In this document: piece by piece, positions 36,501 through 47,200 of the stretch
Numbering within the stretch: the stretch's first letter is position 1
How the letters are laid out: each line of letters begins with the position of its first letter
Assembly: GCF_020042345.1 (NCBI RefSeq)
Contig: NZ_CP083387.1
Coordinates: forward strand, 4,836,001 to 4,900,000
Direction of reading: 5' to 3'
Source of the DNA: Arachidicoccus terrestris
Lineage (GTDB): Bacteria; Bacteroidota; Bacteroidia; Chitinophagales; Chitinophagaceae
Length of the DNA stretch: 64,000 nt
Program-made: the position numbers and the translations under genes
The notes under the pieces: generated by a model
The model's input: only the letters and a program-made list of their open reading frames with translations
What the model was told of the DNA's origin: nothing
Database searches by the model: none

Positions 36501-39500
36501 ATTGCGGATCATCGCGACTGAAGCCGCCTATATCAACACCATACATGACGCCGTAAGCCCCGAGGATACCTTCTGGCAATACCTGGGTATTAACTGGCAG
36601 ACCCGCAGCTATGAAATCGGGGGTATTTCGGCGCCTGCTGATGCACCTTTTACCGAGGGCGATTTACGCCAACAGGTTCAAGCGGCCTTGCGCCATCCCA
36701 AAGGACCGCTTGAAGCACCTACTCAGCAACCATGGAGCCGCCTGCTGAGCTGGACCCGCAATGTATATTGGAATGATGACGGTGATGCGCCGCTACCCTA
36801 CGGAGAAACCACGAGACTTGCCTTGCTGCACCACGCAGAAGCAGCGGTTTTGGATCCGGATGAGGTAACACGTTCATTCGGAGATAAGGTAAACGAAGCA
36901 CTGCTCAGCCAGCAGTGCGGCTATGTATTAAGCGATGGTTACTGGTGGAATTACGGCCAGATGCAGCTGTACAACTGGACCAGAACCGCATTTTACCAAC
37001 CTTCTGCCACCAAAGCCACTATTACGGATCTGCTGCCAGCAAGCATACTCGACGAAAACGGGTTTAACGGGTATGAGAAGGTGGCCTATGATGCCTATTA
37101 CCTGATGGTCACCAAAACCTCATCCATACTTTCCAAAACCATATCCCTTGACCAGCATTATCGGTACGACTACCAGGCGATGTCGCCGGTGCGGGCCGTG
37201 GATGCCAATAATAATATCTCTGAAGTACTTTTCGATCCGCTCGGCCAGGTGATCGCTACAACGATTTACGGACAGCTTGGCGGTGCCGATACGGGTGATC
37301 TCCCCATGGATCAATACATTATTCAGCCGGAAGCCACATTCGGTGACATCATTGCGCATCCGGATAAATATCTACAAGGGGCCACTACGTACTTTTATTA
37401 CGATCGCTTTGCCTGGAAAAACAAGCAGCAACCGCTCAGTGCCATCACTGTTACGCGAACCCTGCATGTGCATCAACTGGAAACGGCAGGTGCAGCGACC
37501 ACGGATACAACCCCTCAGTTACCGATCAGCATTGTCTATAGTGATGGAATGGGCGCTGTTTTGCAAAGCAAAGCTACAACGACACCGGGAGAATCGGTCC
37601 TGCTCGCGTCAGAAAAATCGACTGCAGGTATCCTTCCCTCACCTGACCCATCGGAGCAGCGCTGGCTGATCAGCGGTTATATCATTTATAACAACAAAGG
37701 CATGCCTGTGGAGCAGTATCAGCCATACTTCAGCGCCACGCCCTATTTTGAGGACCAGCAGAAAATTATAGACGAAAAGCTCCTGCCGCCACCTACCGTA
37801 ATCCATTATGATCCGATAGGCCGGGTGATCCGCACCGATTCGCCTAAAGGCTTCTTTTCCAAATCAGCCTATACGCCCTGGGAAACCAGTTCCTATGACT
37901 TTAATGACACGATCATTGATTCACCGTATTATAAGGGGTTCACCGCCCATTATCCGGCAGATCCCGAACCATGGCAGGCGGAAGAATTACACGCACTCAA
38001 TGCCGCGGTGCCCTGCTACAATACCCCTGCAAAAGTCGTAATGGATAATCTTGGCAACCCCATCCGAACAATTGCCTGCAATCTGGGAGCGATTAGCCCC
38101 ACCACCATTCCCGAGGCCGTGGCCACTCCCATGACCCCGGAGGAAGCCTGGAACGGCTTACTGACAACCGGTTACCTGGCCAGACAAAACCCAGATGATA
38201 GCAGTGCATGGGTTACAGCAGCCTTTCAGCCCTACCAGCCCGGTTTTCACCAGACTTTTCTGGAGCAGTTTCCGGAAAACGGCGGTCGCCTAGAAGACTA
38301 TCTTGCCCAAAGCTGCATGACAATACTTGGTGTCTATGACGCTCAGGGGCGGCAGCTATACAGTGCCGATCCCCGTCTCTTTCTAAAAATGGTACGGGAA
38401 GACAGATTGCTGTTTAATTTCCGGACCGAATACGGACTGAACGGACAGGTGCTGCAGTCGGAAAGCGCCGACGCCGGTATCCGGTGGACACTTTCCAATA
38501 TGGCAGGCAACGCCGTACGCTCCTGGGACAGCCGTGGACTGGAGGCGCACAACAAATATGACAACCTGCAACGCCCAACGTCCATGTATGTCAGCGGCGG
38601 CGATCAAAAGACACCACTTGCCAACCTTGTACAGGCGACGGTTTATGGAGAAACCACTGCGGGCGCAGCTGATTATAACCTGATGGGAAAACCTTATCAG
38701 GATTTTGATGAGTCGGGGTTATCCGTTATCGAAGCCTATAGCCTGGACGGTGCACCCGTGCAAGGCAAAACCTATTTGCGACCGGGTTACAAAACCCCGT
38801 CCAACTGGACGGAGCAGGAAAAAACGGCTATTTTAAGCGCGCCCTGCTATACCCGCTCCGGTAGGTACAATGTCCAGGGGCAGGTGATACTCGAAACCTT
38901 GCCGGATGGCAGCCAGCAAGCCTTTACCTATGACATCAACGGTCTGCCTGTCACCAGCCAACAGAAAACCCTGAACCTGGTTTCCGGTGAACCCCTCCCC
39001 TGGCAGACCGTCATCCGTAACATTCAATACAATGCCATTGGCAAACGGACCCGGGTCGAATACGGCAACGGCGTTGTTTGTTCCTACACCTATGATACAC
39101 TCACCCAACAACTGATCCGCACCTATACCACCCGAAATGTCGAAAATACGCCTCAGGACGATCAGGTATTACAGGACATTTCCTATAGCTACGATCCGGC
39201 CGGTCATACCGTCAGTACCACCGATCAGCGCAGTGCGGTAGCCTATTACAAGAACCAGAAAGTAGCGCCACGAAGTACCTACCGCTACGATCCGATCTAC
39301 CGTATCATCTCAGCCCAAGGCCGTACGCTACCAGGACTGAATGTGGGGAAACAAAACAATACGCCAAAAATCGGCCTGCCCCCGTCGAAAGCTACAGGCG
39401 CCAGTGATCTGCAGAACCTGGAGAATTACACACAGCGGTTTAGCTACGATTTTGGCGACAATCTTATACTAAAACGGCACCTCGCGGCCAGCGGCAACTG

Positions 39501-41283
39501 GAGCCAGGTATTGACGATGGAAGAAACGAGTAACCGCCTGGATACTGTATATTTTGGCAATCCTTCAGGAATACACAGCGATCTGACAGCATTCCGGTAT
39601 GACCAAAACGGCAACCTGCTGACACTGAGCCCCGGCAGTACAGCAACGGTCAACTGGAATTATCTCAACCATATATCCAGTGTGGTATCGATCGCCCGGG
39701 AAATAACTGATCCCGAAACGGGCGTGCAGTATACCCTGAACGACGCCGAATATTATCAGTACAACATCAGTGGCGATAGAGTACGCAAGGTAACGGAGCG
39801 TGCCATAAACGGCGGAACACAGATCGAATACACAGAGAAAATTTACCTTGGCAGTTACCAGGAAGTGCGCAGCTGGACTGCGCCTTCTAATGCCCCATCA
39901 ACGCCACCTCAAAACCTGAAATCTGAAAGGCATACGGTCCTCCTTAATGATGGCGCAGCCCCTGCCCTCATCACCCATATCTGGGCCGTTGTTCCCACCG
40001 GACAAAGCAAGATCTCGGCGGGCGATATACAATACCGGTTCCAGCTTTGTGATCCGCTTGATTCGGTGACGATGGAAGTCACTGAAACCGGGGAACTCCT
40101 CAGTTTCGAGCAGTATTATGTATATGGCGGAACCTCGTTTATCCTGGCGCGTAGCCAACTGGAAGCCGATTCAAAAGAACTCAGATTCTGTGGTAAAGAA
40201 AAAGACGCGACAACCGGACTCTATTATTATGGTGCGCGCTATTATGCACCCTGGCTGTCCCGCTGGATGAGTCCCGACCCTGCAGGTCCGGTAGACGGAA
40301 CGAATCTGTATGAATATGTAAGCAGCAACCCGGTGAATTATAATGATCCGACGGGAATGGGGAAAGCGACTCCCTACCAGGATCAAACAGCAGCCGATAG
40401 AGCAGCAAGAATTGAAAAGTATAGTAGCCCATTGGCAAGGAAAAAAAAGCCAAAAAAGCCTGACCAAAAGCCTATCGGGGATACCACTGCTTTAGCAAAG
40501 CAAGCGGATCTGAGGGGAAAAACGGCAGCCAAAGGTACTTTCTATCCTGTGAGTGCCGATCCGATGAATGATATTGTCAAGCGCAATTATGTAACAAAGG
40601 GCGGAAAGGTTTATGCTCAGTTGAAGGTAAATGGAAAGCCTATTTTAATGGGCGCAAACGGATCTGCGAAAAGTCACCTAACCTTTCGGGATATAGGCAC
40701 CGACAATCAGAAAGGCAAAAAAATAAACTTTCATGCTGAAGACTGGGTAACATCTTCTTTCAGGGACGCTGTAGAAAAAGAGGGAGGAAACATAGCAAAC
40801 AGCCTTGTTCGATTTGGTGTTCCAAACCGATCTGTAAATACCGGCAAACAGCAAAAAGGCAAAGATGTCTTTAGTTTGCGGATCAATTATTCACCTTGCC
40901 TGGGGTGTGTGGAAACTATAAAAAGTTTTAATGAATTTCTGCATGCGGAATTGGGCGAAGCAGTCTCATTGCGCGTCAAATTTCTAAAACCTTACCAAGT
41001 AAGAAATACTTTAACATGGTTTGATAATGATGAATCAATGATGTTCTTAAAGTCGATAAAAACATTGCAGGACGGTGGTATTCCAACAAGGCTTCAACCG
41101 ATTGAATCGGCGGAGAAAATGTATCCCGGATTTACTTCATCAACAGCGGACCCTTTTGAAACTGACGTGCTGGACAGAATGCGTGTCGCCATTAGCGTTT
41201 TAGATGATAAAGATGATTACCCTGACCTAGATCCATTGTTTATGTCATGGAAAGATCAGGATTTAAATAGAAAAGAAGCTTAA
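33598..41283 (+). CDS. Fused TcB-TcC Tc-toxin component with C-terminal AID/APOBEC-like deaminase
   Basis: A 2561-residue protein. Residues ~1-300 are an SpvB domain (GGGALRGISEPFKAQLFTGSGG). FG-GAP-like propeller repeats follow (~375-690), then TcdB midN/midC regions (~665-1100; YLLQRVDNGVGGLSELTY, FRGFGYVENWDTE), then RHS/YD repeats (~1150-2255) ending in the core motif YYYGARYYAPWLSRWMSPDP...NPVNYNDPTGM. TcC-type proteins self-cleave just after this motif, predicted here after Met2254. The released ~307-residue piece carries His2379-Ala-Glu2381 and Ser-Pro-Cys2434-x-x-Cys2437, the zinc ligands and catalytic Glu of cytidine deaminases. TcB and TcC are usually separate genes; here they are one. 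Sampled lines drop from ~60% G+C in the RHS part to ~42% in the tip, a sign of toxin-tip replacement. The deaminase identity is inferred from motifs. Confidence 0.9.
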   Translation: MDKQNDTNRVSSSKVTMPSGGGALRGISEPFKAQLFTGSGGFSIPFPLPDARGFSPVIDLTYNSGSGNGLFGLGFSVSLDSIVRKTSNGIPRYDDTDVFILDSAGELLPKYTDSDQGWAKSEYTDTVDGITWTIVAYRPRIEGAFSLIERWTDLPTQISHWKVVTADNITHFYGVSEGGRIYHPDHPHEIFQWLIEKSYDPYGNKILYHYKPGDRTNIPDTLYNTGRDFTSARYPDRIQYGNYFSTENNEQREHYAFEVIFDYGERDKNNPDAAPAEWTARPDPFSSYKSGFEIGIARRCAGIYLRHSFTKENNGVPFTTAALLPDYDMTPVSSMSIIKRIVNRGYRMQAGRMWIADEPAPEFSYQGFNPLGSNWQLLQADAPDYLDSAGFIPVDLNGIGIDGLLYSSDSFTGYLEPLGNGQYAPMRLLDSFPIFSDLQSGQSRLTSLNGNNVLDLVVSDGTTNGFFEQTARADWQPFQPFDKFPKEYLSPEKEMTDLSGTGRSDLLLFDNTQLKYYPSEGKTGFAQASYALKPTGFPATVQPGAEQLSGFSDFFGDGLSHRYCLRNGSLTVWPCLGHGRFGEAVNFANAPFIDGLFDTSRVFLIDADGSGATDIVYCYPAYARIWFNRSGHSFSDPADIVFPATYSDITAITAGDVSGYGTTSLIFTVVDPLVKHLYYDFSNQQKPYLLQRVDNGVGGLSELTYTTSVIEQLRDKQEGRIWPTRLPIAVSVVNESKTVDQITGAVYTQRYRYHDGYFDTTERVFRGFGYVENWDTETYEQFQAAAAPGSKAAALLDKDLWMPPIYTKSWFITGAYEQTPAICQQYENEFYQGDSEQWCIPAFELGTVWNNQDASAIRQAYGALAGQTIRSEVYGEDQSNLADHPYTVSMSTVQVRLIQPRLNGRYCSVLPVIINELSYAYDRVPEDPRISQNLVLRMDPYGHPLLSAAISFPRRSVTGAVIYPEQQALRIIATEAAYINTIHDAVSPEDTFWQYLGINWQTRSYEIGGISAPADAPFTEGDLRQQVQAALRHPKGPLEAPTQQPWSRLLSWTRNVYWNDDGDAPLPYGETTRLALLHHAEAAVLDPDEVTRSFGDKVNEALLSQQCGYVLSDGYWWNYGQMQLYNWTRTAFYQPSATKATITDLLPASILDENGFNGYEKVAYDAYYLMVTKTSSILSKTISLDQHYRYDYQAMSPVRAVDANNNISEVLFDPLGQVIATTIYGQLGGADTGDLPMDQYIIQPEATFGDIIAHPDKYLQGATTYFYYDRFAWKNKQQPLSAITVTRTLHVHQLETAGAATTDTTPQLPISIVYSDGMGAVLQSKATTTPGESVLLASEKSTAGILPSPDPSEQRWLISGYIIYNNKGMPVEQYQPYFSATPYFEDQQKIIDEKLLPPPTVIHYDPIGRVIRTDSPKGFFSKSAYTPWETSSYDFNDTIIDSPYYKGFTAHYPADPEPWQAEELHALNAAVPCYNTPAKVVMDNLGNPIRTIACNLGAISPTTIPEAVATPMTPEEAWNGLLTTGYLARQNPDDSSAWVTAAFQPYQPGFHQTFLEQFPENGGRLEDYLAQSCMTILGVYDAQGRQLYSADPRLFLKMVREDRLLFNFRTEYGLNGQVLQSESADAGIRWTLSNMAGNAVRSWDSRGLEAHNKYDNLQRPTSMYVSGGDQKTPLANLVQATVYGETTAGAADYNLMGKPYQDFDESGLSVIEAYSLDGAPVQGKTYLRPGYKTPSNWTEQEKTAILSAPCYTRSGRYNVQGQVILETLPDGSQQAFTYDINGLPVTSQQKTLNLVSGEPLPWQTVIRNIQYNAIGKRTRVEYGNGVVCSYTYDTLTQQLIRTYTTRNVENTPQDDQVLQDISYSYDPAGHTVSTTDQRSAVAYYKNQKVAPRSTYRYDPIYRIISAQGRTLPGLNVGKQNNTPKIGLPPSKATGASDLQNLENYTQRFSYDFGDNLILKRHLAASGNWSQVLTMEETSNRLDTVYFGNPSGIHSDLTAFRYDQNGNLLTLSPGSTATVNWNYLNHISSVVSIAREITDPETGVQYTLNDAEYYQYNISGDRVRKVTERAINGGTQIEYTEKIYLGSYQEVRSWTAPSNAPSTPPQNLKSERHTVLLNDGAAPALITHIWAVVPTGQSKISAGDIQYRFQLCDPLDSVTMEVTETGELLSFEQYYVYGGTSFILARSQLEADSKELRFCGKEKDATTGLYYYGARYYAPWLSRWMSPDPAGPVDGTNLYEYVSSNPVNYNDPTGMGKATPYQDQTAADRAARIEKYSSPLARKKKPKKPDQKPIGDTTALAKQADLRGKTAAKGTFYPVSADPMNDIVKRNYVTKGGKVYAQLKVNGKPILMGANGSAKSHLTFRDIGTDNQKGKKINFHAEDWVTSSFRDAVEKEGGNIANSLVRFGVPNRSVNTGKQQKGKDVFSLRINYSPCLGCVETIKSFNEFLHAELGEAVSLRVKFLKPYQVRNTLTWFDNDESMMFLKSIKTLQDGGIPTRLQPIESAEKMYPGFTSSTADPFETDVLDRMRVAISVLDDKDDYPDLDPLFMSWKDQDLNRKEA
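40360..41283 (+). other. Deaminase-fold toxin tip encoded by the TcB-TcC gene
   Basis: This marks codons 2255-2561. After a Lys/Pro-rich linker (KKKPKKPDQK) comes a domain with strand-helix order HAE-WVTSSF (helix), a strand plus SPCLGC and its helix (VETIKSFNEFL), a strand VSLRVKFLKPYQ, then MMFLKSIKTLQDGG and IPTRLQPI at ~2482-2502. This reproduces the AID/APOBEC order: HxE, then S-x-S-P-C-x-x-C with its helix, then a strand, then L-x-x-L-x-x-x-G-V-x-I. Bacterial toxin deaminases are known relatives of that family. A ~60-residue acidic tail follows. Confidence 0.7.
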
Positions 41284-41293
41284 CTACGAAGAT

Positions 41294-44200
41294 ATGAACA
41301 ATGCTAATTTTTGTGAGCTTAATCCCAAGCTCGAACTTCAAACGGCCGATCTGTTCGACGCAGACGCACTCGCACAGTACAATTGGCCGGAGGATGCCGA
41401 TCGGAAACTATTATTGCAAAGCTTACGGATCCGACAGCGCCTGCTGAAAATATATCCGGATGAACAGGTCGCGGAAAAGCTGGAATCGCTCGGATTTCAC
41501 AGCGCGCATCATATTGCGGCGATCGGCGAAAAGGATTTTACGCAAAAAGTCCTGCCGGATCTGGCCGCGCTGGACACGATCCAGAATCCAAAATCCTTGT
41601 GTGCAAAGATTTATAGCAACGCTGAGCGCATCCGCCGGGGCAGTTTTGAGCTGGCACTGGCAGCACCTAAAAACACGGCAATGGCGGTAATCGACCCGTC
41701 GGGAGAAGGCACGAATCCCGATTTCCAAAAAGGCATTCCCGACTACCAGCGCCTCTTTGGCCCGATGCTTACCTGTGACTGCCCCGAATGCCAGAGTATC
41801 TTTGGTCCGGCCGCCTACTTTACGGATCTGATGCGGGTAGTGACCCAATACGTAACACCACCGCTGGAAAAACTTTTTACCTTAGCCTACCGCCGTCCGG
41901 ATTTATGGACGATCCCGCTGGATTGCCGCACCGCCGACACGGAAGTCAGTTATCTGGATATTGTAAACATTATCCTGCAGCAAAACCTGCAAGTCAATTA
42001 CACAGAAGGATCCGATCCCCAGGAGACACTGGCTTCCAGGGTCTATCCATTTACCGCCCCCTACAACCAGCCATTACAGCAGATCCGTGCAGCCATGGAA
42101 GCACTGGGGATCCCGCTGGCCGCTCTCTACAAACTACTCGAGACGGCGCCTCTCCAGGCCGCGGCCGAAGCGCTGCAGCTGTCACCGGAGCAGTTGTCAC
42201 TGGTTACCGGCTCTTGCACCGTTTCTCTGGCAGATCTGTATGGATTCCATGACAGCAGTATTGCCGAGGCGGATATCTGCGCTTCGCTTTCCCGTCAGCA
42301 ACTATTCATGCGCCAGACCGGCCTTCGGCCGGAGCAGCTGGAATCGCTCGTTTATCAGCAACTTCATCGAGGCACGGGCAGTTATGTCCTGCAGGATTAT
42401 GGCGGCCAGAATAAACACACGAAAGAATTTTCAGATGCGACACTAGGCGGATCGATCACCATTGAATGCTGGGTCTACCCCCGCGGCGTAAACGCACCCA
42501 TGTCGATTTTAGGCAAAGGAAAGGGTGAAGAGTTTTACCTGAATCGGAACAATAATAAATTGTATTGTTCCTATAAGGTAGAGGAAACCCAGACCAAAGT
42601 CATTTATTCCACCTCAGATCTTATTTTGAATTCATGGACACATATCGCCTGGACCCGGGATGTGGATACCGGGGAGAGTTCGATCTATATAAACGGCGTC
42701 CTAGACGCCACCCTTTCAATGCCGGCGCAACCCGCCCTGGTAACGGATTCCGCTATTTGCATCGGTTATATTTCAGGGAGTTCCTATAGTGGTGCGATAA
42801 CTGAACTCCGCCTCTGGTCCTATGCCCGCAGCGGCCAACAAATCAAAGAGTTGATGTATGACCGCCTGAACCAGGATGCAGAAAAGGGACTATATGCTTA
42901 CTGGCCCCTGAATGAACCCGAAGGGAAAACCGCATATGACCTTGGCCCGCACCACTATGACGCCTCCGGCTCCTACGCAACTTTTACCTTTGATGACTCA
43001 GCGCCGCTCGGCGGCCGTCCGGAGACCCTCCCGACTATCGTGCATAATTTCTTTCTGAACGGTCTGCTTTCTGAAAGTCAATATATAATGCTTTCGGGCC
43101 CGGACCTTACAACAAAAAGCGGCCGGCAGCTATGTCTCAGTGACGGGTCGGCGCTTTCAGCGGCCGCATTGTCGCAGCTGGCCGTATACATCCGGCTGCA
43201 GGCACAAACCGGCTGGACATACGAAGAACTCGACTGGGTGCTGAAATCCGTGGTAGGCGTTCTGGATATACCCACACAGCTGACTGTAAACGATACTCTG
43301 ATCGAATCCTTAGGGCAGATATCTGCGCTGCATAAACGATACGAGATCCCGCTTGACGAATTGAGTAGCTTCTGGTATGACATGAAAACATACGGCCGGG
43401 GAAACGGCGAGCTGCCGGAAGATCTCTGGGACCAAGTTTTTAATACACCGCCGCTGATGGCCGGTAGCGAGAACCCTGAGCAGCCAGATTATTACCGGCC
43501 CCTATATGCCGCCAACCTGCTTTTTTGTTCACCGGTCTTGACCTGGACTTATAAGGATTCAACGGATTCAGCAGATCAGCGCCTGTCCAACCAGCTGGCA
43601 GCGGCACTCAATATTTCCGCTGAGGACTTATACGCCACTATCCAGTCTGTCATAACAGAAGGCGCTACAGCACTTGTCCTCACCGTTCCACAACTTTCGC
43701 AACTATACCGCATTGCGCGTTTTGCGAAAATGCTGCGCATGCGCGTGCCGGACTTTATTCAGCTAAGTTCAATAATGGATATCCAGCTCACGAATACCAA
43801 ATTAATCTGGACCATAGCAGAAGTCATCAGTTTATGCGAAAAAGCAGAATGGATGAGAAAGGCCAGGCTCACAACCATGCAGCTTGCCTATTTAAGTTCT
43901 TCCGCAGCACCGGATAAAGCGCTGCGTTTAGCCGACACCCAGACGGTGGACAAAGCGCTTGCAGACATGAGGCAATCCGCCGCCCAGGTATTGATTACCC
44001 CGGCAAGCTTTATCAGTGATCACATCGAGCCCCCTGCGGCGCAGGCTATTTACGATCAGCTGCTGGCTGCACAAGTCATCGACAGCAACGGCGTAGTACT
44101 CATGAATGAAACCGTTCTGACGCCTGAGTTCCTTTATCCGTTAATAAACGCCAACCCCGAAACGATCAGCCGTATTTTTCCGCCTGAGCAGCATGCGGCC

Positions 44201-47200
44201 AGTTTCGATGCCTTTTCCAACAGGTCTTTGAGTCTGGATACTTTTACCAATCCAACGGCTAAGGACACGAATGCCCGCGAGTCATCAACCCCAGGTCAAT
44301 CTGTCCTCATATGGGTTAAATTACAGCGAATCTGTCAATTACTCAGTGACGGCTTTGCCGCACAAAATCTCCTGGTCGTGAAGTCCCTTGCAGCAGTTGC
44401 CGGCATAAGCCCGGATACTATGTCTGGCGTCAGCTTTTTAACGTCCAGAGAAGTAGACAATTCGGTTATTTTTGCCCACCCACCCTACGTCCCATACCCG
44501 TACTACGCAAATCTGCTCTTAAATACCGACAGCCAGCCGGCAGAAGATCGAAGCACCTATCTGTCGGTGTTACAGCGAAATACAGCCATGACAAGCTGGC
44601 TAAAGCTCACCGGGCCGGAAGCGGCCGGTATCGTCAACTACTCACAGCTTATCGGTGACCAGTCCGTTACTTACGGCACTGAGTTTCTGAGTATCGGGCA
44701 ATTAATGACACTGACTGACTACAAGTCTTTACAGCGCCTGTGCAACGATACAACCGGCCTGCTGGATTATTTCCGGCAGGCGGCCGTTTCCGGCACAACT
44801 ACGCCCACCGCGGACCAGCTTAGTTTGCTTTCGCAGCTGACCGGATGGAACCTCGCTGAGCTGAATCTCATCGTCAGCCAACCCTATTTCAGCCAAATCA
44901 ATTTCAATACCGTGGCCGGCCTTCGTAAACTATCTGAGGTCATGGCTGCTGAAGAAAAATCCGCGGCGGGCATTACCACGCTGAACCTGCTGCGTAGTCT
45001 TTCCTCACTCAGTTTATTTACATCCGGAGAAAGTGAACAATACTGGCAGATCTATACCGATGCAAAGAGTGCTGCCATAGCAATGCTCAATGGAAAATCC
45101 GGCTGCGCGGCCGTCGAAACCCTGAATACTGCCCTGGCAGGCCAGCTGCGCGAAGTACTTTGCGCATGGTTGATCTGGGAACTGCAAACGGGCATCAGCG
45201 GTGTCAATAGCCAGCAGTCGCTATACGAATACCTGCTTATCGACGTCAATATGTCACCAGAGGTAAAAACATCCTGGATGGTGACGGCCATGAACAGCCT
45301 GCAACTATACGTGAACCGCATCATCAACAACTTAGAGCCTGGAACGGTCAATCAAATACCGGAGATCTGGTGGAAATGGATGAGCACCTACCGGGTCTGG
45401 CAGGCCAACCGGGAAGTCTATCTGTATCCCGAGAATTATGTCGACCCCACCCTGCGCAAATTCCAGAGTACTCAGTTCGAACAATTTATTAACGATATAT
45501 CCAAGGGGCAGATTACCGATGATAATGTAAAAAAGGCGCTTGCGACGTATCTGGCATCGATATCCGAGGTCTCCAGCCTCGAGCTTGTCGACGCTTATCT
45601 TGATCCGATTGTTACCGACTTACCGGGTACAGCGAACAGCACCAGAAAAAATACACTTTTTCTGGTGGCCCGGTCGCGAACGCAGCCGGCGGCTTTCTTT
45701 ACACGCACCATACTGGTCACAACAAGTGAAGAAACTGTAGATAATGGCACAGTACCGGGTGACGCCACCCAGATGCAGTTCAGCCCCTGGCAAGAGATCG
45801 GACTGAGCATCAATTCCGCCTATGCAACCACTATCGCTGCGCTCGGTCGCCAGTTTATCTTCTGGGTCGAACAGACAAATATTGTCAATACCGACGCCGA
45901 TCAGTCTAAGTACACGACCGTGTACGCTACTATATACTATTCCTACCGCGATTTCAATAACAACTGGATCGAACCTGCCGTACTCAAAAAAGACATACTG
46001 GTACAAGTGCTGGGTCCCGGCATAACTATTGAATATTATGAAGGTTGCCTGACGGGCGCAAAGATGACAGACTCCATTGGACAAGCATTGGATTTTTATA
46101 AAATGGCCGAGTGGAATAAAGTAAAACTACAGGCGATTGCGGTAACAGCTGACACCCCCCAATCCGTTATGGTTATACTAGGGCCCTATGTCGCCTGTGA
46201 CCCGGCGTTCCCCACACCGATAGCAAAGCCAATATATAGCGGCATGAACGAAGAAGAAAAGCGCTTTCAGACAACATTATATGCGGCGGCGCAATTTACT
46301 TCCTCGAATATAGGCAAATATTCCACGGTTCTGCCGCCTGTTTTCCTCGACGCCTCGCTGAACGTCCGTGATTATTTTATTGCGGTGGACACCACCGGTG
46401 CCTCTTTTCTTTCCAGTACATTAGCCGCAGAGCCAGAGGGCTGTGGGCTCCTTTTTGAAATAACCTCATCTCTGGTTGAATCTCCGAGACTGCCGCTACC
46501 TAGCTCCTGGTGGCCCTGTGTCAATAACGAGCAGCTGATCCAGGATGGTAATATTGTAACGGATATAATTTCAGGTCAAAATGCACTGTTAGGAGGAGAC
46601 CTTGTCTTTCAGACAGGATTATATCCTCCTTTTGAAAACGCATCCATTCTCAACTTTACGAAGGCGCAAATCGGATTTGACTGGACGCCAAACTTGTCGA
46701 AAGCGGCATATAGCTTTAGCTTCTGGCTGTACTTCTTACCTGAGATCGGCAGCCAGGCTCCTGCATTGACGCCATTTACCGCTCCCGTGAATATGGTTCC
46801 GATTATGAGAAGTACCCTTGTTAATACCACGCCGAAATGTCAGATCCTCGCATTGATGTATTCTTTTGACGAGGCACGTCTGAATATGATTTATGTCATG
46901 GACGCCGGAGCCACAATGCACAGCGTATCCACAACCGTTCAAAAAGAGGCCTGGTCCTTTATCACGATTTCAGTGAATATAGAAAGTGTTGAAATTTATG
47001 CGAATGGAATAGGCAATACCACCGTCGATGATATAATAGGCGCTACCGTCACGACACCTTCCATGAGTACGAGCGCTTTGTCTCTTGGCTATTTTCTCGG
47101 TTATGCGTTCGGATTTCGGTTGCACGACACAGCGCTTACAGCGCCCCAGGCTGAACTTTTATATCAAACAGCGTTGGGAAATAGCGTCCTGTCAGGGTTA

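Noticed and set aside
33832-40467. Many long antisense frames across the toxin genes
   Set aside because: They are by-products of high G+C coding DNA on the plus strand; none has a recognisable domain or start context.
41284-41293. Immunity gene for the deaminase toxin between the two toxin genes
   Set aside because: Only 10 nt separate the genes, and no small gene follows the tip; antibacterial use with a dedicated immunity gene is unsupported.
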